From Cordylochernes scorpioides (lineage: Eukaryota; Arthropoda; Arachnida; Pseudoscorpiones; Chernetidae), in NCBI GenBank assembly GCA_030710605.1, contig CP092881.1:69865118-69929117 (forward strand): a stretch of DNA of 64,000 nucleotides, given 5' to 3'. Positions 1 through 10,731 of this stretch are shown in pieces. Numbering within the stretch: the stretch's first letter is position 1; each line of letters opens with the position of its first letter. The translations under genes and the position numbers were made by a program. The notes beneath the pieces were generated by a model. The model saw only the letters and a list, made by a program, of their open reading frames with translations, did no database searches and was not told the origin of the DNA.

Positions 1-2
1 AG

Positions 3-170
3 GTGGTCATCGCAAACCTGCGGGCCAGCGCCGATGAGGTTGTCTTCACGGCAGGGAACTTCATCCAAGTCAACCGACCGTTGATATTTACAGTAACCAG
101 CCTCATATTCTCGTACCTGCTGGTGCTGCAACAGTACACACCGCCCTCTGTGGTCAACGCCACGGCCTAG
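3..170 (+). CDS. 3' terminal exon of a gustatory-receptor-like 7TM protein (partial)
   Basis: An open frame runs from position 3, directly after an AG that could be a splice acceptor, to TAG at 168-170 (55 codons). It is far more GC-rich than its surroundings. The residues include FTAGNFIQVNRPLIFTV followed by a hydrophobic helix ending SYLLVLQQ. This matches the layout of the last transmembrane segment of arthropod gustatory receptors (GR family), where a TYhhhhhQF-like motif closes the protein; here it reads SYLLVLQQ. Family knowledge says such proteins are ligand-gated cation channels in sensory membranes. The rest of the gene lies upstream of the window. An AATAAA at 255-260 could be its polyadenylation signal. 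It could instead be another 7TM chemoreceptor; the call rests on the terminal helix only. Confidence 0.55.
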   Translation: MVIANLRASADEVVFTAGNFIQVNRPLIFTVTSLIFSYLLVLQQYTPPSVVNATA

Positions 171-1020
171 TTGGGTTGGGATCAAGGTTGGTGCTGTGTG
201 AACCTAACTCGTATGTACTTCGGACATATTTTAGATTTTTAAAATGTATTTTAAAATAAATATATATATCCCTCAAACTATATTGCCTTTTATAATCTAA
301 TCTATATATTTGTGAGAGACAATTCACCAGACCACCTCTTGAAATATATGGGAGCCTCAAGACAGGACCTATATTCCAACCTTACAAAGATTGTGAATTT
401 GATCAATGAATATAGTCTCCATGACCTTGTATAATTATACATGGGGATAATAAAAGAGAGAGAGAGAGAGAGAGAGAGACAATCTGGTAATTTGTGTGAA
501 AAATATTTATTTTGATAATATATATATGTCGTAAAAGATGCCTGGTTATCTTTGCTTTCGATATGACAGAATGATGTAATAGGCGACCTTAAATTAGAGA
601 TTAAATAAAAATTGTATTCAGTTAATGTGTGGAATTATAATATTTATATTAACATTCTAAACCCTGAACATAATATAATGATTTATTCAAATGTGTAGAA
701 ACTTGTATATATATATTTTATCCGTTGAACTTCAACCCTGTTGGGATTTTAATCTATCGAGTATCAGGTCAACGGGATCTCGGCTGTCGAGATTATTTGT
801 GGAATTCCAATATCCACGTGATAAGTATTCTCCAATGGGAATTTATAAAACTAATATTTTCCAAATATCTTAGTGTACACTTTGGAAGTGAAAAGGCCTA
901 TTTGAAATATATGCTAAATATATATTTTTGTGCCTTTGTGTTGCCGTATCGAGAATGGTTAAATAACACGCGCGATATCGATAAGGATCTTCGTCCAACT
1001 CTTCTTTATATATCACAGGA
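171..1020. other. intergenic DNA with AG microsatellite
   Basis: AT-rich sequence with no recognisable gene. It contains a possible AATAAA signal at 255-260 and an (AG)n run at about 455-479. Short open frames here have no recognisable domain or coding bias. Confidence 0.6.
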
Positions 1021-1021
1021 T

Positions 1022-1617
1022 TTACAGGCAAACAAGGGATGCAAGCAGCGGTTCAACTCCGATAATAGAAATGGCAAGGTTGCTGCCCTCCTCAACAACC
1101 TGAATCATGACTATTTGCCTTGCTGAGGTTCTTCTCTGATTAAAGAAACTTTGACGTGGACCAAAAAGTAAATCCCAGGAATGATCACTGGATCTGTAAA
1201 GATCCCTCAATGGTAACTGTCGTGATGCACAATAAATTTCCTTCTTCCGTAATGGTTCTTGGTGTAATCAGCAGAGAAGGTGATGTCATGCCTTCTCCAT
1301 TTCTTTGAAAAGGGTCTTAGGATGAACGCTGACCCCTTTATCAATGTCCTGGAGACCGTTGTGAAGCCTTGGATGGACATGGTGGCCACAGGAAGGAAGG
1401 ATGTTTTCCATCAGTACTCAGCTTCAGCACACTAGGCAAAAAAGGTACATCGTGGCTGACACATAATGTCCCCAGTCACTGGAGTCCAGATAATTGGTCC
1501 TCTAACTATCTAGACTACAACTTCGACTACTATGTATGGGACGTTGTTGAGAGAGATGTGACAAACTTCCCCACAACACCATCTAGTCTGTCAATAAAAC
1601 CGTTCAAACAGTGATGA
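1022..1617 (+). pseudogene. mariner-like transposase remnant
   Basis: Pieces of a Tc1/mariner-superfamily DDE transposase can be read in several frames. In order: LLNNLNHDYLP, then FSD near a DQKVNPRNDHWICKDP-like stretch (first catalytic Asp region), then VMVLGVISREGDVMP, VLETVVKPWMDMVATG, a degraded FHQYSASAH and finally NFDYYVWDVVERDV. In the family these are the catalytic-core landmarks: SDEK, QQDSAPAH and SPDLNPLDYYVWG. Stops and frame changes show the gene is dead. No terminal inverted repeats were located. The last third is followed by a second decayed copy. Confidence 0.75.
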
Positions 1618-1639
1618 TCCAAATGAAACGTTGACACCA

Positions 1640-1975
1640 ACATCAATGTTATGGAGACCGTTTTGAAGCCTTGGACATGGTGACCACAGGAAGGATGTTT
1701 TCCATCAGGATCAGCACCAGCCCACTAGGCAAAAAAAAAAAAACACACAATCGTGGCTGACACTTTACGTCCCCAGACACTGGAGTCCAGATAATTGGTT
1801 CCCTAACTCTTCGGACTACAACCTCGACTACTATGTATGGGGCGTGTTGAGAGAGATGTTAACAAGGCTCCCCCACAACACCATCCAGTCTGTCAATAAA
1901 ACGGTTCACAAAGTGATTACCCAAATGAACAAATCATCGTCGCCAAGGCCTGTGCTTCATTCTGAACAGCCTCGA
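1640..1975 (+). pseudogene. second partial mariner-like transposase copy
   Basis: This repeats the end of the copy just upstream. It restarts at the equivalent of the VLETVVKPW segment and runs through the FHQ, SAPAH-like, DYYVWG and VERDVNKAPHNT regions. It is broken by an A-run, small indels and stops. Because it duplicates only the C-terminal half, it is a local duplication or a nested older copy rather than a full element. Confidence 0.65.
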
Positions 1976-2254
1976 GACTGTTGTAGCTAATAATAGAAAT
2001 TGCATGTATAAATCAGAACTATATCCTTTGGTCTACTACTGTGCTAAATTTAATTGTTTTTAAATTTTTACTTGAGAAGAATCTTGTTATCGGATATCTA
2101 CCTAGTATTTTTGTGACAGCAACAAAAATAAAGATATCTGCTACAATGCGTTGATCAAATTGGATTTTCTATATATTACTGCATCAGGTTTGATGCGCCT
2201 ATTTTATATAAATAATTTCTAAATTATTATTTCTCCTTCAATAAAAGCTTTTAT

Positions 2255-2830
2255 TTAACTTGCTACCATGTCTGTCTGTCCATAAATCTTGTAATCGATT
2301 TTTAGTATACTTCTAGAGCTCGTAGAAATCTAAATATTTTTCACTTGTTAGAACCTGATGACATTGCAAGTTGACAAATTTTCAGACTTCGGGGTTTTCA
2401 GAATGGCCAGCAACGGACAAAATTTTAAATTTACTTTCAAAATTCAAATTTAACTTTAATATGCCTCTAAACAGATCACATAGAAGTATGAAACTTTTAA
2501 CACTCACTCAGTCCAATAAACAATGCAAGAGTACAAATTTATACTTCTGGGTGGTCGGAGTGGCCAGGAATGAACAAATTTCTATATTTATTTTTTAAAC
2601 CTTATGTGTGGCATATGAAATCAAGTCGGAAACTGTTGGAAGTTGCGAATTGATTTATTCAGTAATTGTTCAAGACCTCAAACGAGTTAGAAATCCGAAT
2701 ATTCAGGTTCCTAACCTCCTTGGAATTACAAGCAAAAAACTGCCAAAAGCTAATAAAGATAATAATTTATCTGTTATAATTCAGTAATCTGATTTCAATA
2801 TCATCACTCATATATTTATATTCATTATAT
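2255..2830. repeat. diverged local duplication, copy 1
   Basis: Resembles 3470-3965 over most of its length. Both contain TGTCTGTC, subrepeats with TAGAAGTCTGAAA and CAGACTTC, and then a shared stretch with ATATTCAGGTTCTTA-like and TTGGAATTA..AGCAAAA motifs. Inside each copy a roughly 150-bp submotif occurs about twice, giving a satellite-like character. No coding content recognised. Confidence 0.5.
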
Positions 2831-2835
2831 AAGGG

Positions 2836-3122
2836 TGGTAGGTGGAAGGATGATCTAAACCGTTGGTTTTCGACCGCTACAACCCGGGATCGAATCCCGC
2901 ATTGGACACTTTTTTCTAATAAAAAAAATGCTCCAATAGCACCCGATTCTTTCAAAAGTCCAACCCCACCATCGAGTGCAAGTAACCAAACGGGGCTCTG
3001 TCACATTTGTAAGTGCAAAGTCGAACGGCTTTTCACATGTGTAGACATGTGGTGCACTTACAGTAAAAGAAGTCGTTAACTTCCCACCATGATTATCATG
3101 GCCTGTACCACGTGTACTAGCA
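2836..3122 (+). mobile_element. tRNA-derived SINE
   Basis: The head has a tRNA-like internal promoter: TGGAAGGATGATC (A-box-like) and, about 45 bp on, GGGATCGAATCCC, which looks like a tRNA T-arm/B box. A body follows with CGCATTGGACAC and a tail containing CACATGTGTAGACATGTGGTG. The same tail is found inverted at 12690-12790. RNA polymerase III would read such elements. The tRNA acceptor stem and anticodon arm do not fold as a functional tRNA, so this is a SINE and not a tRNA gene. Confidence 0.6.
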
Positions 3123-3469
3123 ATAATAATAATATATAAATATGATAATATAAGACCCTACATATCACGACACTATTATAAAAATCCCTCATTGTAAATT
3201 AATTTATTTTATTACTTATACCTAAAATTAATCAATTGAATAGTCACATAATCCATATTAAATATGTACCCTCAGCAATAATATATTATGTGTCTGTAAC
3301 TTTGTAATATAATTTACAATAAATTTAGGGTTCCCCAAACCAAAAGTAAAGATACATACTTCAGTTAAACTTTAGCTTACGTCACTTCTCGCCTCTTACG
3401 AGGAATTGACCAATCCGCCGCGAGCAGACTTCTGTCTATTCAAGGTCTAATACCCAGTGATAACAATTT

Positions 3470-3965
3470 TTTAAAATGTTTTATTTAAATTTCTTCATTT
3501 CTGTCTGTCTACAAATTTTGTAATCAATTAGCACGTAGAAGTCTGAAATTTTGTACACTTTTTCGAACCTGATGACAATTCAGGATGACAAAATTTCAGA
3601 CTTCTGGTAGGTCAGAGTGGTTGGGAACGAACTAATTTCAGGATTGTTTTTCAAATTTTATAATTCAATTTCAATATGTTTCCAAAACAAATGGAAGTCT
3701 CAAATTTTGAACACTCGCTCAGTCCAACTACCATTGCAAGGGTACACATTTTCAGACATCTGGCTTGTCGGGAAAACTGATGGAAGTAGTGACTTTAATT
3801 CTTCAGTGATTATTCAAGACTTCAAGAAGAAAAAAATCCAAATATTCAGGTTCTTATCTGAAGCCTCTTTGGAATTAAAAGCAAAAATCTGTTATAAATA
3901 AATATGTATCTGTTATAATTTAGTAATTTGTTTCCAATATCATCATGCACACATTTATATTAAAA
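3470..3965. repeat. diverged local duplication, copy 2
   Basis: Second copy of the 2255-2830 repeat, with the same order of submotifs. It lacks the SINE that follows copy 1. Related fragments with the CAGACTTCT and TAGAAATCT motifs continue at 4035-4225 and 4330-4470, so the whole 2.2-4.5 kb stretch behaves like a decayed satellite field. Confidence 0.45.
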
Positions 3966-4522
3966 ATACCTAATATATATATTGTTGTATGTGTGTGACA
4001 CAACTTATATAAATGAATAAAACCTCAACAAGGAGGTTCAGAAATGACTATCGTTTTAGACCTTCTAGTAGAACGGGATAACGATCTAGTTCTTAATATA
4101 CATCTAGACCATGTAGAAATCTGGTATTTTATAGGATGTTTCATTACTGCTAACAATGCAAGTTTACAAAATATCAGACTTCTAGGTGACCATCGTGGCA
4201 TGGAATAGATATTAGAGAATAGAAATTGTACAGTTCCTTTCAAATGAACCTTTTTTATGGTGTAAAGAGCCGCCAGCATTCTATAAAATTGTAGTCGGGA
4301 TAGACTAATATACATGCTTCCTTTCAATTTTTGTGTTCGATTTTTGATACAATCTTATACCACATATAGAAATATTAAATCTGGTATACTCAATCCAACA
4401 GAGTATAAAGCAAAAGTAAGAAATATCAAATTTTTAGCTGGCTGTGGTGGCCAAGTATAAAACATAGATCATACAGAATCGATCGATACAACTATAAATT
4501 ATGGATTATGCAACCAGCAATC

Positions 4523-4662
4523 TCAAAAGAGTCCTTTAAGGAGAAGTCTCCTTTTACAGGAGAGTTGTTAAATAGTAAAAATGGAATTTTTGGCGATGAA
4601 AACTGTCTTTTATAGAGAGATGTCCTCTAGAGTGAGTGTCCTCTCATGGAGGCTCTACTGCA
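4523..4662 (+). repeat. MITE family 1, left-truncated
   Basis: Matches the inner and right half of family 1: GGAGAGTTG, AGTAAAAATGG, AAACTGTC, then GTCCTCTCATGGAGGCTCTACTG. The left tip is missing. The flank to the right (CATCAGAAAGAGAG and on) is also shared with 5337-5400, so the element and its flank were duplicated together. Confidence 0.6.
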
Positions 4663-4824
4663 TCAGAAAGAGAGGGTGAAGAATATTTCAAATTTATATT
4701 TTATCGCAATATTTATACAAGAAATCTCCAGCTTCCAAGAATCTAACATGAGTGCACTTCAACAAACATCGTAACTGACCATTGCCACGCTCAAGTATCC
4801 TCCGCAAAATTTTGAAAGAGGATT

Positions 4825-4940
4825 GATTTACCCCAAATGCTAGAATGAAGACCAAACAGTGGATCATCTTTTCTTCATATGCTCAGCTTTATGATAACAA
4901 AGAAATCAAACGGCCATTCTCCTATGAATTATAAATATCA
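4825..4940 (+). pseudogene. LINE C-terminal fragment (CxxC / QTVDHLFF)
   Basis: One frame reads PKC, a stop, NEDQTVDHLFFICSAL and QRNQ. This is the pattern of the cysteine/histidine tail after the RT or RNase H of jockey-like LINEs (C..C, then TVDHLLF.C). Stops interrupt it and no RT could be traced upstream. The call rests on one short motif. Confidence 0.4.
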
Positions 4941-5154
4941 ACCTGGCATCAATGAAAAGTATCCCTAGAAATATATCTGCTTGACACTATTAATATCTTG
5001 GACTTCCACAGTCTTAAGACTCTGACTAACAACACGAGTGGTTAGACCACTAATTTATTACAAAACACACACTATATCCTATGTGGACATTTTCATGTAA
5101 ATGTTGACACTATTTTATATACATAGTTTCAATATATATACAAATATTTTCTAA

Positions 5155-5336
5155 TACAGTAGAACTACCTCCCTGTAAAGGACACCTAGTTGCAGATCTA
5201 AAGTGTCCTTTAGAGAGAGGTGTCCTTTTACAGGAGAGTTGTTAAATAGTAAAAATGGCATTTTTGGCGATGAAAACTGTCCTTTATAGAGAGATGTCTT
5301 TTAGCGTGAATGTCCTCTCATGGAGGCTCTACTGTA
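5155..5336 (+). repeat. MITE family 1 copy
   Basis: Starts TACAGTAGAACTACCTCC and ends GGCTCTACTGTA, so the tips are inverted repeats bounded by TA. The inside carries GTAAAGGACACC, GTCCTTTAGAGAGAGGTGTCC and AAACTGTCCTTTATAGAG. It has no coding capacity and looks like a non-autonomous Tc1/mariner/pogo-type element. Confidence 0.7.
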
Positions 5337-5464
5337 TCAGAAAGAGAGAGAAGAGTGAAATTTTTCAAATTTATATTTTAGAGCAATATTTATACAAGAA
5401 AGAAAGTTTATTTACATATTAGATCTTATTTATCGTAAATATAGAGGCTGCCTGGCCTGCATTC

Positions 5465-5555
5465 CTAGTTCTTCTAATTAAAGACACTTCGGCCAGTGAA
5501 TATATATATTTAAAATATTTACTGGTCGAAGTGTCTTTGATTTGAAGAACTAGAT
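5465..5555. repeat. palindromic fold-back element
   Basis: Two arms of about 38 bp, CTAGTTCTTC..AAAGACACTTCG and CGAAGTGTCTTT..GAAGAACTAG, are inverted around a TA-rich loop. This is a hairpin MITE or a replication-slippage palindrome. Confidence 0.6.
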
Positions 5556-5689
5556 CTTATTTGATCGATAAATAATATATATATTTAGTATTATATATAT
5601 TGTAAAATTTAATCACTAAATTAATTAGTATCATTTGCGCTCTTACGTTAATCGAGATATAGTTTTCTGAGAACTTGTTAAATGTAATA

Positions 5690-6065
5690 TATTCTTCTTT
5701 ATTGGGGACAATTTGGCTTAAACTGGAACTGTTCATTTGACATTGTTCTCTCGGATCTGAAACAAGTGGGCACCGAATTACAATATGTTCTGGGTTGTGA
5801 TCTTCTTGGTTGCATAAACAGATTGAATAATCAATTCGACCAATTCTATATAGATGTGTGTTGTGAAGTTTGATGGATTAAGTTCATTTGACATTGTTCT
5901 CTTCGGATCTGAAACAAGTGGCACCGAATTAAAATACAAGTATGTACTTGTATGTTTTGGGTTATGATCTTCTTGATTGCATAAAACATATTGAATAATC
6001 AATTCGATCAATTCTATATAAGTGTGCTTTGTGAAGTTTGATGGATTAAGTAGTTTAAGGCGGGG
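5690..6065 (-). pseudogene. LINE C-terminal fragment, tandemly duplicated
   Basis: On the - strand the first copy reads THLYRIGRIDYSICLC, then NQEDHNPEHIVIRCPL, a Cys/His zinc-binding tail typical of jockey/R1-like LINE polyproteins. The block occurs twice in a row here (about 5700-5875 and 5880-6065) and again at 7540-7735. Indels place the pieces in different frames. It is a dead, locally amplified fragment. Confidence 0.55.
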
Positions 6066-6224
6066 AAGAGTAACAAAGTTCCATTGAGAGCAGCATCTGT
6101 GTATAACTCAGACTCTTTGAACGTACAAAAATCATCCGGGTTGGTCTTCCTATGATCATTTTCACCCATCTAAATATTGCTGTCCTTTTTAGTAATATAA
6201 TTTTATTCGCGATCGAACGTTGTA

Positions 6225-6430
6225 CTGTACGCATTACATTCCAAACACGATGCGACGCCAGCCATCTCTGTATTGAGCTCGATGTACCATCTCGACGACC
6301 GTTAAACCAGTAAGTTCCTTTAATTGGTCCATGAAGCGTGTCGGCGGACGTCCAGGTATGCGTCGCCCAGACGTCTTTTCGGTTAGTATGATGTACTCAT
6401 CCTCCTGTGTCGCGTGATGTGACCGATGAA
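6225..6430 (-). pseudogene. LINE C-terminal fragment (GRPPTR type)
   Basis: The - strand reads EDEYIILTEKTSGRRIPGRP, then PTRFMDQLKELTGL, then AQYRDGWRRIVFGM. This is the characteristic end of endonuclease/RT polyproteins of RTE/Jockey-like LINEs (GRR..GRP.TRW.D, followed by a..R..WR). The upstream RT is not recognisable. It belongs to a different LINE type from the neighbouring zinc-tail fragments. Confidence 0.6.
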
Positions 6431-7362
6431 TCTCAATTACGAATATCGAAAAATGAAACTAAGTTTTATCTCACTCGTACAAATATCTGTCGTCTTTTAG
6501 GACCGTTTGGTATGATAGTTCACAAGATAATTTAGGCAAATCCCACTCTATGATCAATTTTTTGATTTTCGGTAATCTTTTAGAGGGGAAAAGGTATCCA
6601 TTTAGAACCTTTTTTGCATATTCACAAAATTTGATGGGTTTTATTGTTTCAATGTTTTGAACACTTTTATTTATTGTGTTAACAAAAGAGATATAACAAT
6701 TTTATCGTTATATAGAAATTTTAGCTGAAAGGTTTCTTCACAGCAATCTCTCTGGTGTTCCTTGCGTTCGCGGCTTACAAGTGACGTCCATCACAGTGGT
6801 TTTCTTTGAAGCTCTTTCTTTCTTCCTTATTTAAAGCTTCGTATCGACCTGGAACCTCAATCATAAAACAAGAAGTCTGACACACTTACCAAAGACTTCA
6901 ATAAAATCTTCATTTATGATAAAAATTGTGAAAAAAGTTTTAAAATTACAAAATCTCACAATGAATTTCTTTTTATTACAATTATCACTTTTTATATCGA
7001 TTATCACTTGAAAGCTAGCGTTTTGTAATAAAAAGAAACTCATTGTGAGAAAATATTTTGTAATTTAAAAAATATTCATTATCCCGAAACAATTGTTTAC
7101 CGAATTTGAAACGAGTGAAATTGTGAATGGATAAGTTTTCCTTTACGAGCGTTATTTTTTAAATCAAAAGTGAAAAGTCAAAAGTGAAATGCTTGCTATT
7201 GCGCGCGCCCTGGACAATCGGATTCTCTTGTTCCTCACCAACAGAACTTGTCTGTATTAGATGATTTGATTTGAATTTAAATTTGAGAACTACCGATCTT
7301 TTTTTTTTAAATAATTTTCTGAACCCTCTGGAACAAAGACAGTCGTAAAACCACAAGTAACC

Positions 7363-7435
7363 ACGTATTTAAAATCGGGCGCTAAAGAGAGGAAGGAGCT
7401 ATTTAGAGGGGGCGCTAAAGACAGGTTTAACTGTA
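7363..7435 (+). repeat. MITE family 2, right half only
   Basis: Begins inside the element at CACGTATTTAAAATCGGGCGC and ends GACAGGTTTAACTGTA, matching the complement of the inner part and the tip of family 2 copies elsewhere. In this copy the usual CTATAG is CTAAAG. Confidence 0.6.
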
Positions 7436-7539
7436 TATTGTAGAAAGGTTAATCACTAAATTAATTAGTCTAATTTACGCCCCTACGGTAGTTTAGATAT
7501 AGTTTTCTGAATTTGTTAAATGTAATATATTCTTCAATG

Positions 7540-7740
7540 GATACCATTTGGCTCAAACTGTAACTGTTCATTTGACATTGTACTCTCGGATCTGAAACAA
7601 GTGGGCACCGAATTACAATATGTTCTCGGTTGTGATCTTCTTGGTTTCATAAACAGATTGAATAATCAATTCGACCTATTCTGTATAGATGTGTGTTGTG
7701 AAGTTTGATGGATTAAATAGTTTGAGGCTCGAAAGGTGCA
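7540..7740 (-). pseudogene. LINE C-terminal fragment, third copy
   Basis: Same sequence as the duplicated fragment at 5690-6065. It includes the complements of TTCATTTGACATTGTACTCTC and GTGATCTTCTTGG. It is dead. Confidence 0.5.
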
Positions 7741-8102
7741 GTCAAACCTGGGTAAAAGGTTAAATTGTCCTTTCCATCAGCTTCTTTGTCTCCCTGAGCG
7801 GTTTCTCAAGACAGATGAGTTTATGAAACATTTGTTTAATATATATATTCAGATTTTTTATTCAAAAAATTGTTTATATATTATTTTTTTATTTTAAAAA
7901 TAGATACAGATTATAAATAAACACATATCTGTGTTTTCCATTATAATCAGATACATGACTAACTCGGTATTTAAAAAAAAATAATAATAAAAATATATAT
8001 TATGGGTACTTTCCAGGAACGTGAGTTACCTTTATGTTACTACTATAATATTTTACAAATACGTTCACAAAAAAAAAAAAACGGTTTTATAAAACTTATT
8101 GA

Positions 8103-8290
8103 TTCCATTCAAAGGTTCCAAACAGCATGCAAGACATACTGCAGGACATTACTGAGATCAGCGAACCCTCCTACAACGATGAAGACGGTCTTTTCTACGA
8201 CGTTTACCTCGCGGACATCCCGGGTAGACTGTCAATGGAGTGGGCCCTCCTGCTGCCGCTCCTTCAATTAAGGCAGTTTAAAAACGTCAG
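8103..8290 (+). CDS. putative exon of an unrecognised gene
   Basis: A GC-rich open frame in AT-rich surroundings. After an in-frame stop at 8100-8102 it runs through ATG at 8127-8129 and continues MQDILQDITEISEPSYNDED, then GLFYDVYLADIPGRLSMEWA, then LLLPLLQLRQFKN. It meets a splice-donor match CAG|GTAGAC at 8290/8291; without splicing it would stop at 8292-8294. A possible acceptor is AAAG at 8111-8114. Acidic then hydrophobic composition suggests a real protein segment, but I recognise no family. The minisatellite begins at its 3' edge. Confidence 0.4.
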
Positions 8291-10731
8291 GTAGACATTC
8301 ATACTGATATCATTGTTTATAACAAGTCCGGTAGACCCTCATAAGATCTCATGGTGTAGTGGAGTCAGGTAGACCTTCATACAGATATCATGGTGTAGTG
8401 GAGTCAGGTAGAACTTCATACAGATCTCATGATGTACTGGCGTTATGTAGACCTTCATGCAGATCTCATGGTGTAGTGGAGTCAGGTAGACTTTGATACA
8501 AATCTCATGGTGTAGTGGAGTCAGGTACACCTTCATACAGATCTCATGGTGTAGTGGAGTCAGGTAGACCCTCATACAGATATCATGGTGTAGTGGAGTC
8601 AGGTAGACCTTCATACAGATCTCATGATGTACTGGCGTTATGTAGACCTTCATGCAGATCTCATGGTGTAGTGGAGTCAGGTAGACTTTGATACAAATCT
8701 CATGGTGTAGTGACGTCAGGTAGACCTTCATACAGATCTCATGGTGTAGTGGAGTCAGGTACACCTTCATACAGATCTCATGGTGTAGTGGAGTCAGATA
8801 GACCTTCATACAGATCCCATGGTGTAGTGGAGTCAGGTAGACCTTCATACAGATCTCATGGTGTAGTGGAGTCAGGTAGACCCTCATACAGATCTCATGG
8901 TGTAGTGGAGTCAGGTAGACCTTCATACAGATCTCATGGTGTAGTGGAGTCAGGTAGACCCTCATACAGATCCCATGGTGTAGTGGAGTCAGGTAGACCT
9001 TCATACAGATCTCATGGTGTAGTGGAGTCAGGTAAACCCTCATACAGATCCCATGGTGTAGTGGAGTCAGGTAGACCTTCATACAGATCTCATGGTGTAG
9101 TGGAGTCAGGTAGACCTTCATACAGATCTCATGGTGTAGTGGAGTCAGGTAAACCCTCATACAGATCCCATGGTGTAGTGGAGTCAGGTAGACCTTCATA
9201 CAGATCTCATGGTGTAGTGGAGTCAGGTAGACCTTCATACAGATCCCATGGTGTAGTGGAGTCAGGTAGACCCTCATACAGATCCCATGGTGTAGTGGAG
9301 TCAGGTAGACCTTCATACAGATCTCATGGTGTAGTGGAGTCAGGTAGACCTTCATACAGATCTCATGGTGTAGTGGAGTCAGGTAGACCCTCATACAGAT
9401 CCCATGGTGTAGTGGACTCAGGTAGACCTTCATTCAGATATCATGGTGTAGTGGAGTCAGGTAGACCCTCATACAGATCTCGTGTAGTGGAGTCAGGTAG
9501 ACCTTCATACAGATCTCATGGTGTAGTGGAGTCAGGTAGACCCTTATACAGATCCCATGGTGTAGTGGACTCAGGTAGACCTTCATTCAGATATCATGGT
9601 GTAGTGGGGTCAGGTAGATCCTCATACAGATCTCATGGTGTAGTGGAGTCAGGTAGACCTTCATACAGATCTCATGGTGTAGTGGAGTCAGGTAGACCCT
9701 CATACAGATCCCATGGTGTAGTGGAGTCAGGTAGACCTTCATACAGATCTCATGGTGTAGTGGAGTCAGGTAGACCTTCATACAGATCTCATGGTGTAGT
9801 GGAGTCAGGTAGACCTTCATACAGATCTCATGGTGTAGTGGAGTCAGGTAGACCCTCATACAGATCTCATGGTGTAGTGGAGTCAGGTAGACCTTCATAC
9901 AGATCTCATGGTGTAGTGGAGTCAGGTAGACCCTCATAAGATCTCATGGTGTAGTGGAGTTAGGTAGACCTTCATACAGATCTCATGGTGTAGTGGAGTC
10001 AGGTAGACCCTCATACAGATCTCATGGTGTAGTGGAGTCAGGTAGACCTTCATACAGATCCCATGGTGTAGTGGACTCAGGTAGACCTTCATTCAGATAT
10101 CATGGTGTAGTGGAGTCAGGTAGACCCTCATACAGATCTCGTGTAGTGGAGTCAGGTAGACCTTCATACAGATCTCATGGTGTAGTGGAGTCAGGTAGAC
10201 CCTTATACAGATCCCATGGTGTAGTGGACTCAGGTAGACCTTCATTCAGATATCATGGTGTAGTGGGGTCAGGTAGATCCTCATACAGATCTCATGGTGT
10301 AGTGGAGTCAGGTAGACCCTCATACAGATCTCATGGTGTAGTGGAGTCAGGTAGACCCTCATACAGATCTCATGGTGTAGTGGAGTCAGGTAGACCTTCA
10401 TACAGATCTCATGGTGTAGTGGAGTCAGGTAGACCCTCATAAGATCTCATGGTGTAGTGGAGTTAGGTAGACCTTCATACAGATCTCATGGTGTAGTGGA
10501 GTCAGGTAGACCTTCATACAGATCTCATGGTGTAGTGGAGTCAGGTAGACCTTCATACAGATCTCATGGTGTAGTGGAGTCAGGTAGACCTTCATACAGA
10601 TCTCATGGTGTAGTGGAGTCAGGTAGACCTTCATACAGATCTCATGGTGTAGTGGAGTTAGGTAGACCTTCATACAGATCTCATGGTGTAGTGGAGTCAG
10701 GTAGACCTTCATACAGATCCCATGGTGTAAT
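8291..10731. repeat. 39-bp minisatellite, about 60 units, with higher-order structure
   Basis: The unit is 39 bp, with consensus GTAGACCTTCATACAGATCT followed by CATGGTGTAGTGGAGTCAG. The first unit (8291-8330) is 40 bp and diverged. A 5-unit (195-bp) higher-order repeat is visible near 8431/8626. A 17-unit block of 659 bp recurs at 9411/10070, carrying the same CATTCAGATATC and CTCGTGTAG variants; the length is 663 minus the same small deletions. Because 39 is a multiple of 3 and no unit has stops in some frames, long open frames appear on both strands (for example GRPSYRSHGVVES units on +, and VYLTPLHHEICMK on -). These are a by-product of the period and not evidence of genes. Confidence 0.95.

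Noticed and set aside
725..1126. 133-codon frame at the left end
   Set aside because: AT-rich, no domain, and its end overlaps the mariner remnant, which is in a different frame.
2836..3122. tRNA gene
   Set aside because: A B-box-like T-arm is present, but no acceptor or anticodon stem can be formed, and the sequence is repeated with a SINE body and tail.
4025..4327. 100-codon - strand frame
   Set aside because: It lies in the decayed satellite-like field, has no domain, and its composition matches the flanks.
8291..10731. Possible CRISPR array
   Set aside because: The repeats are contiguous without unique spacers, and the DNA is eukaryotic.
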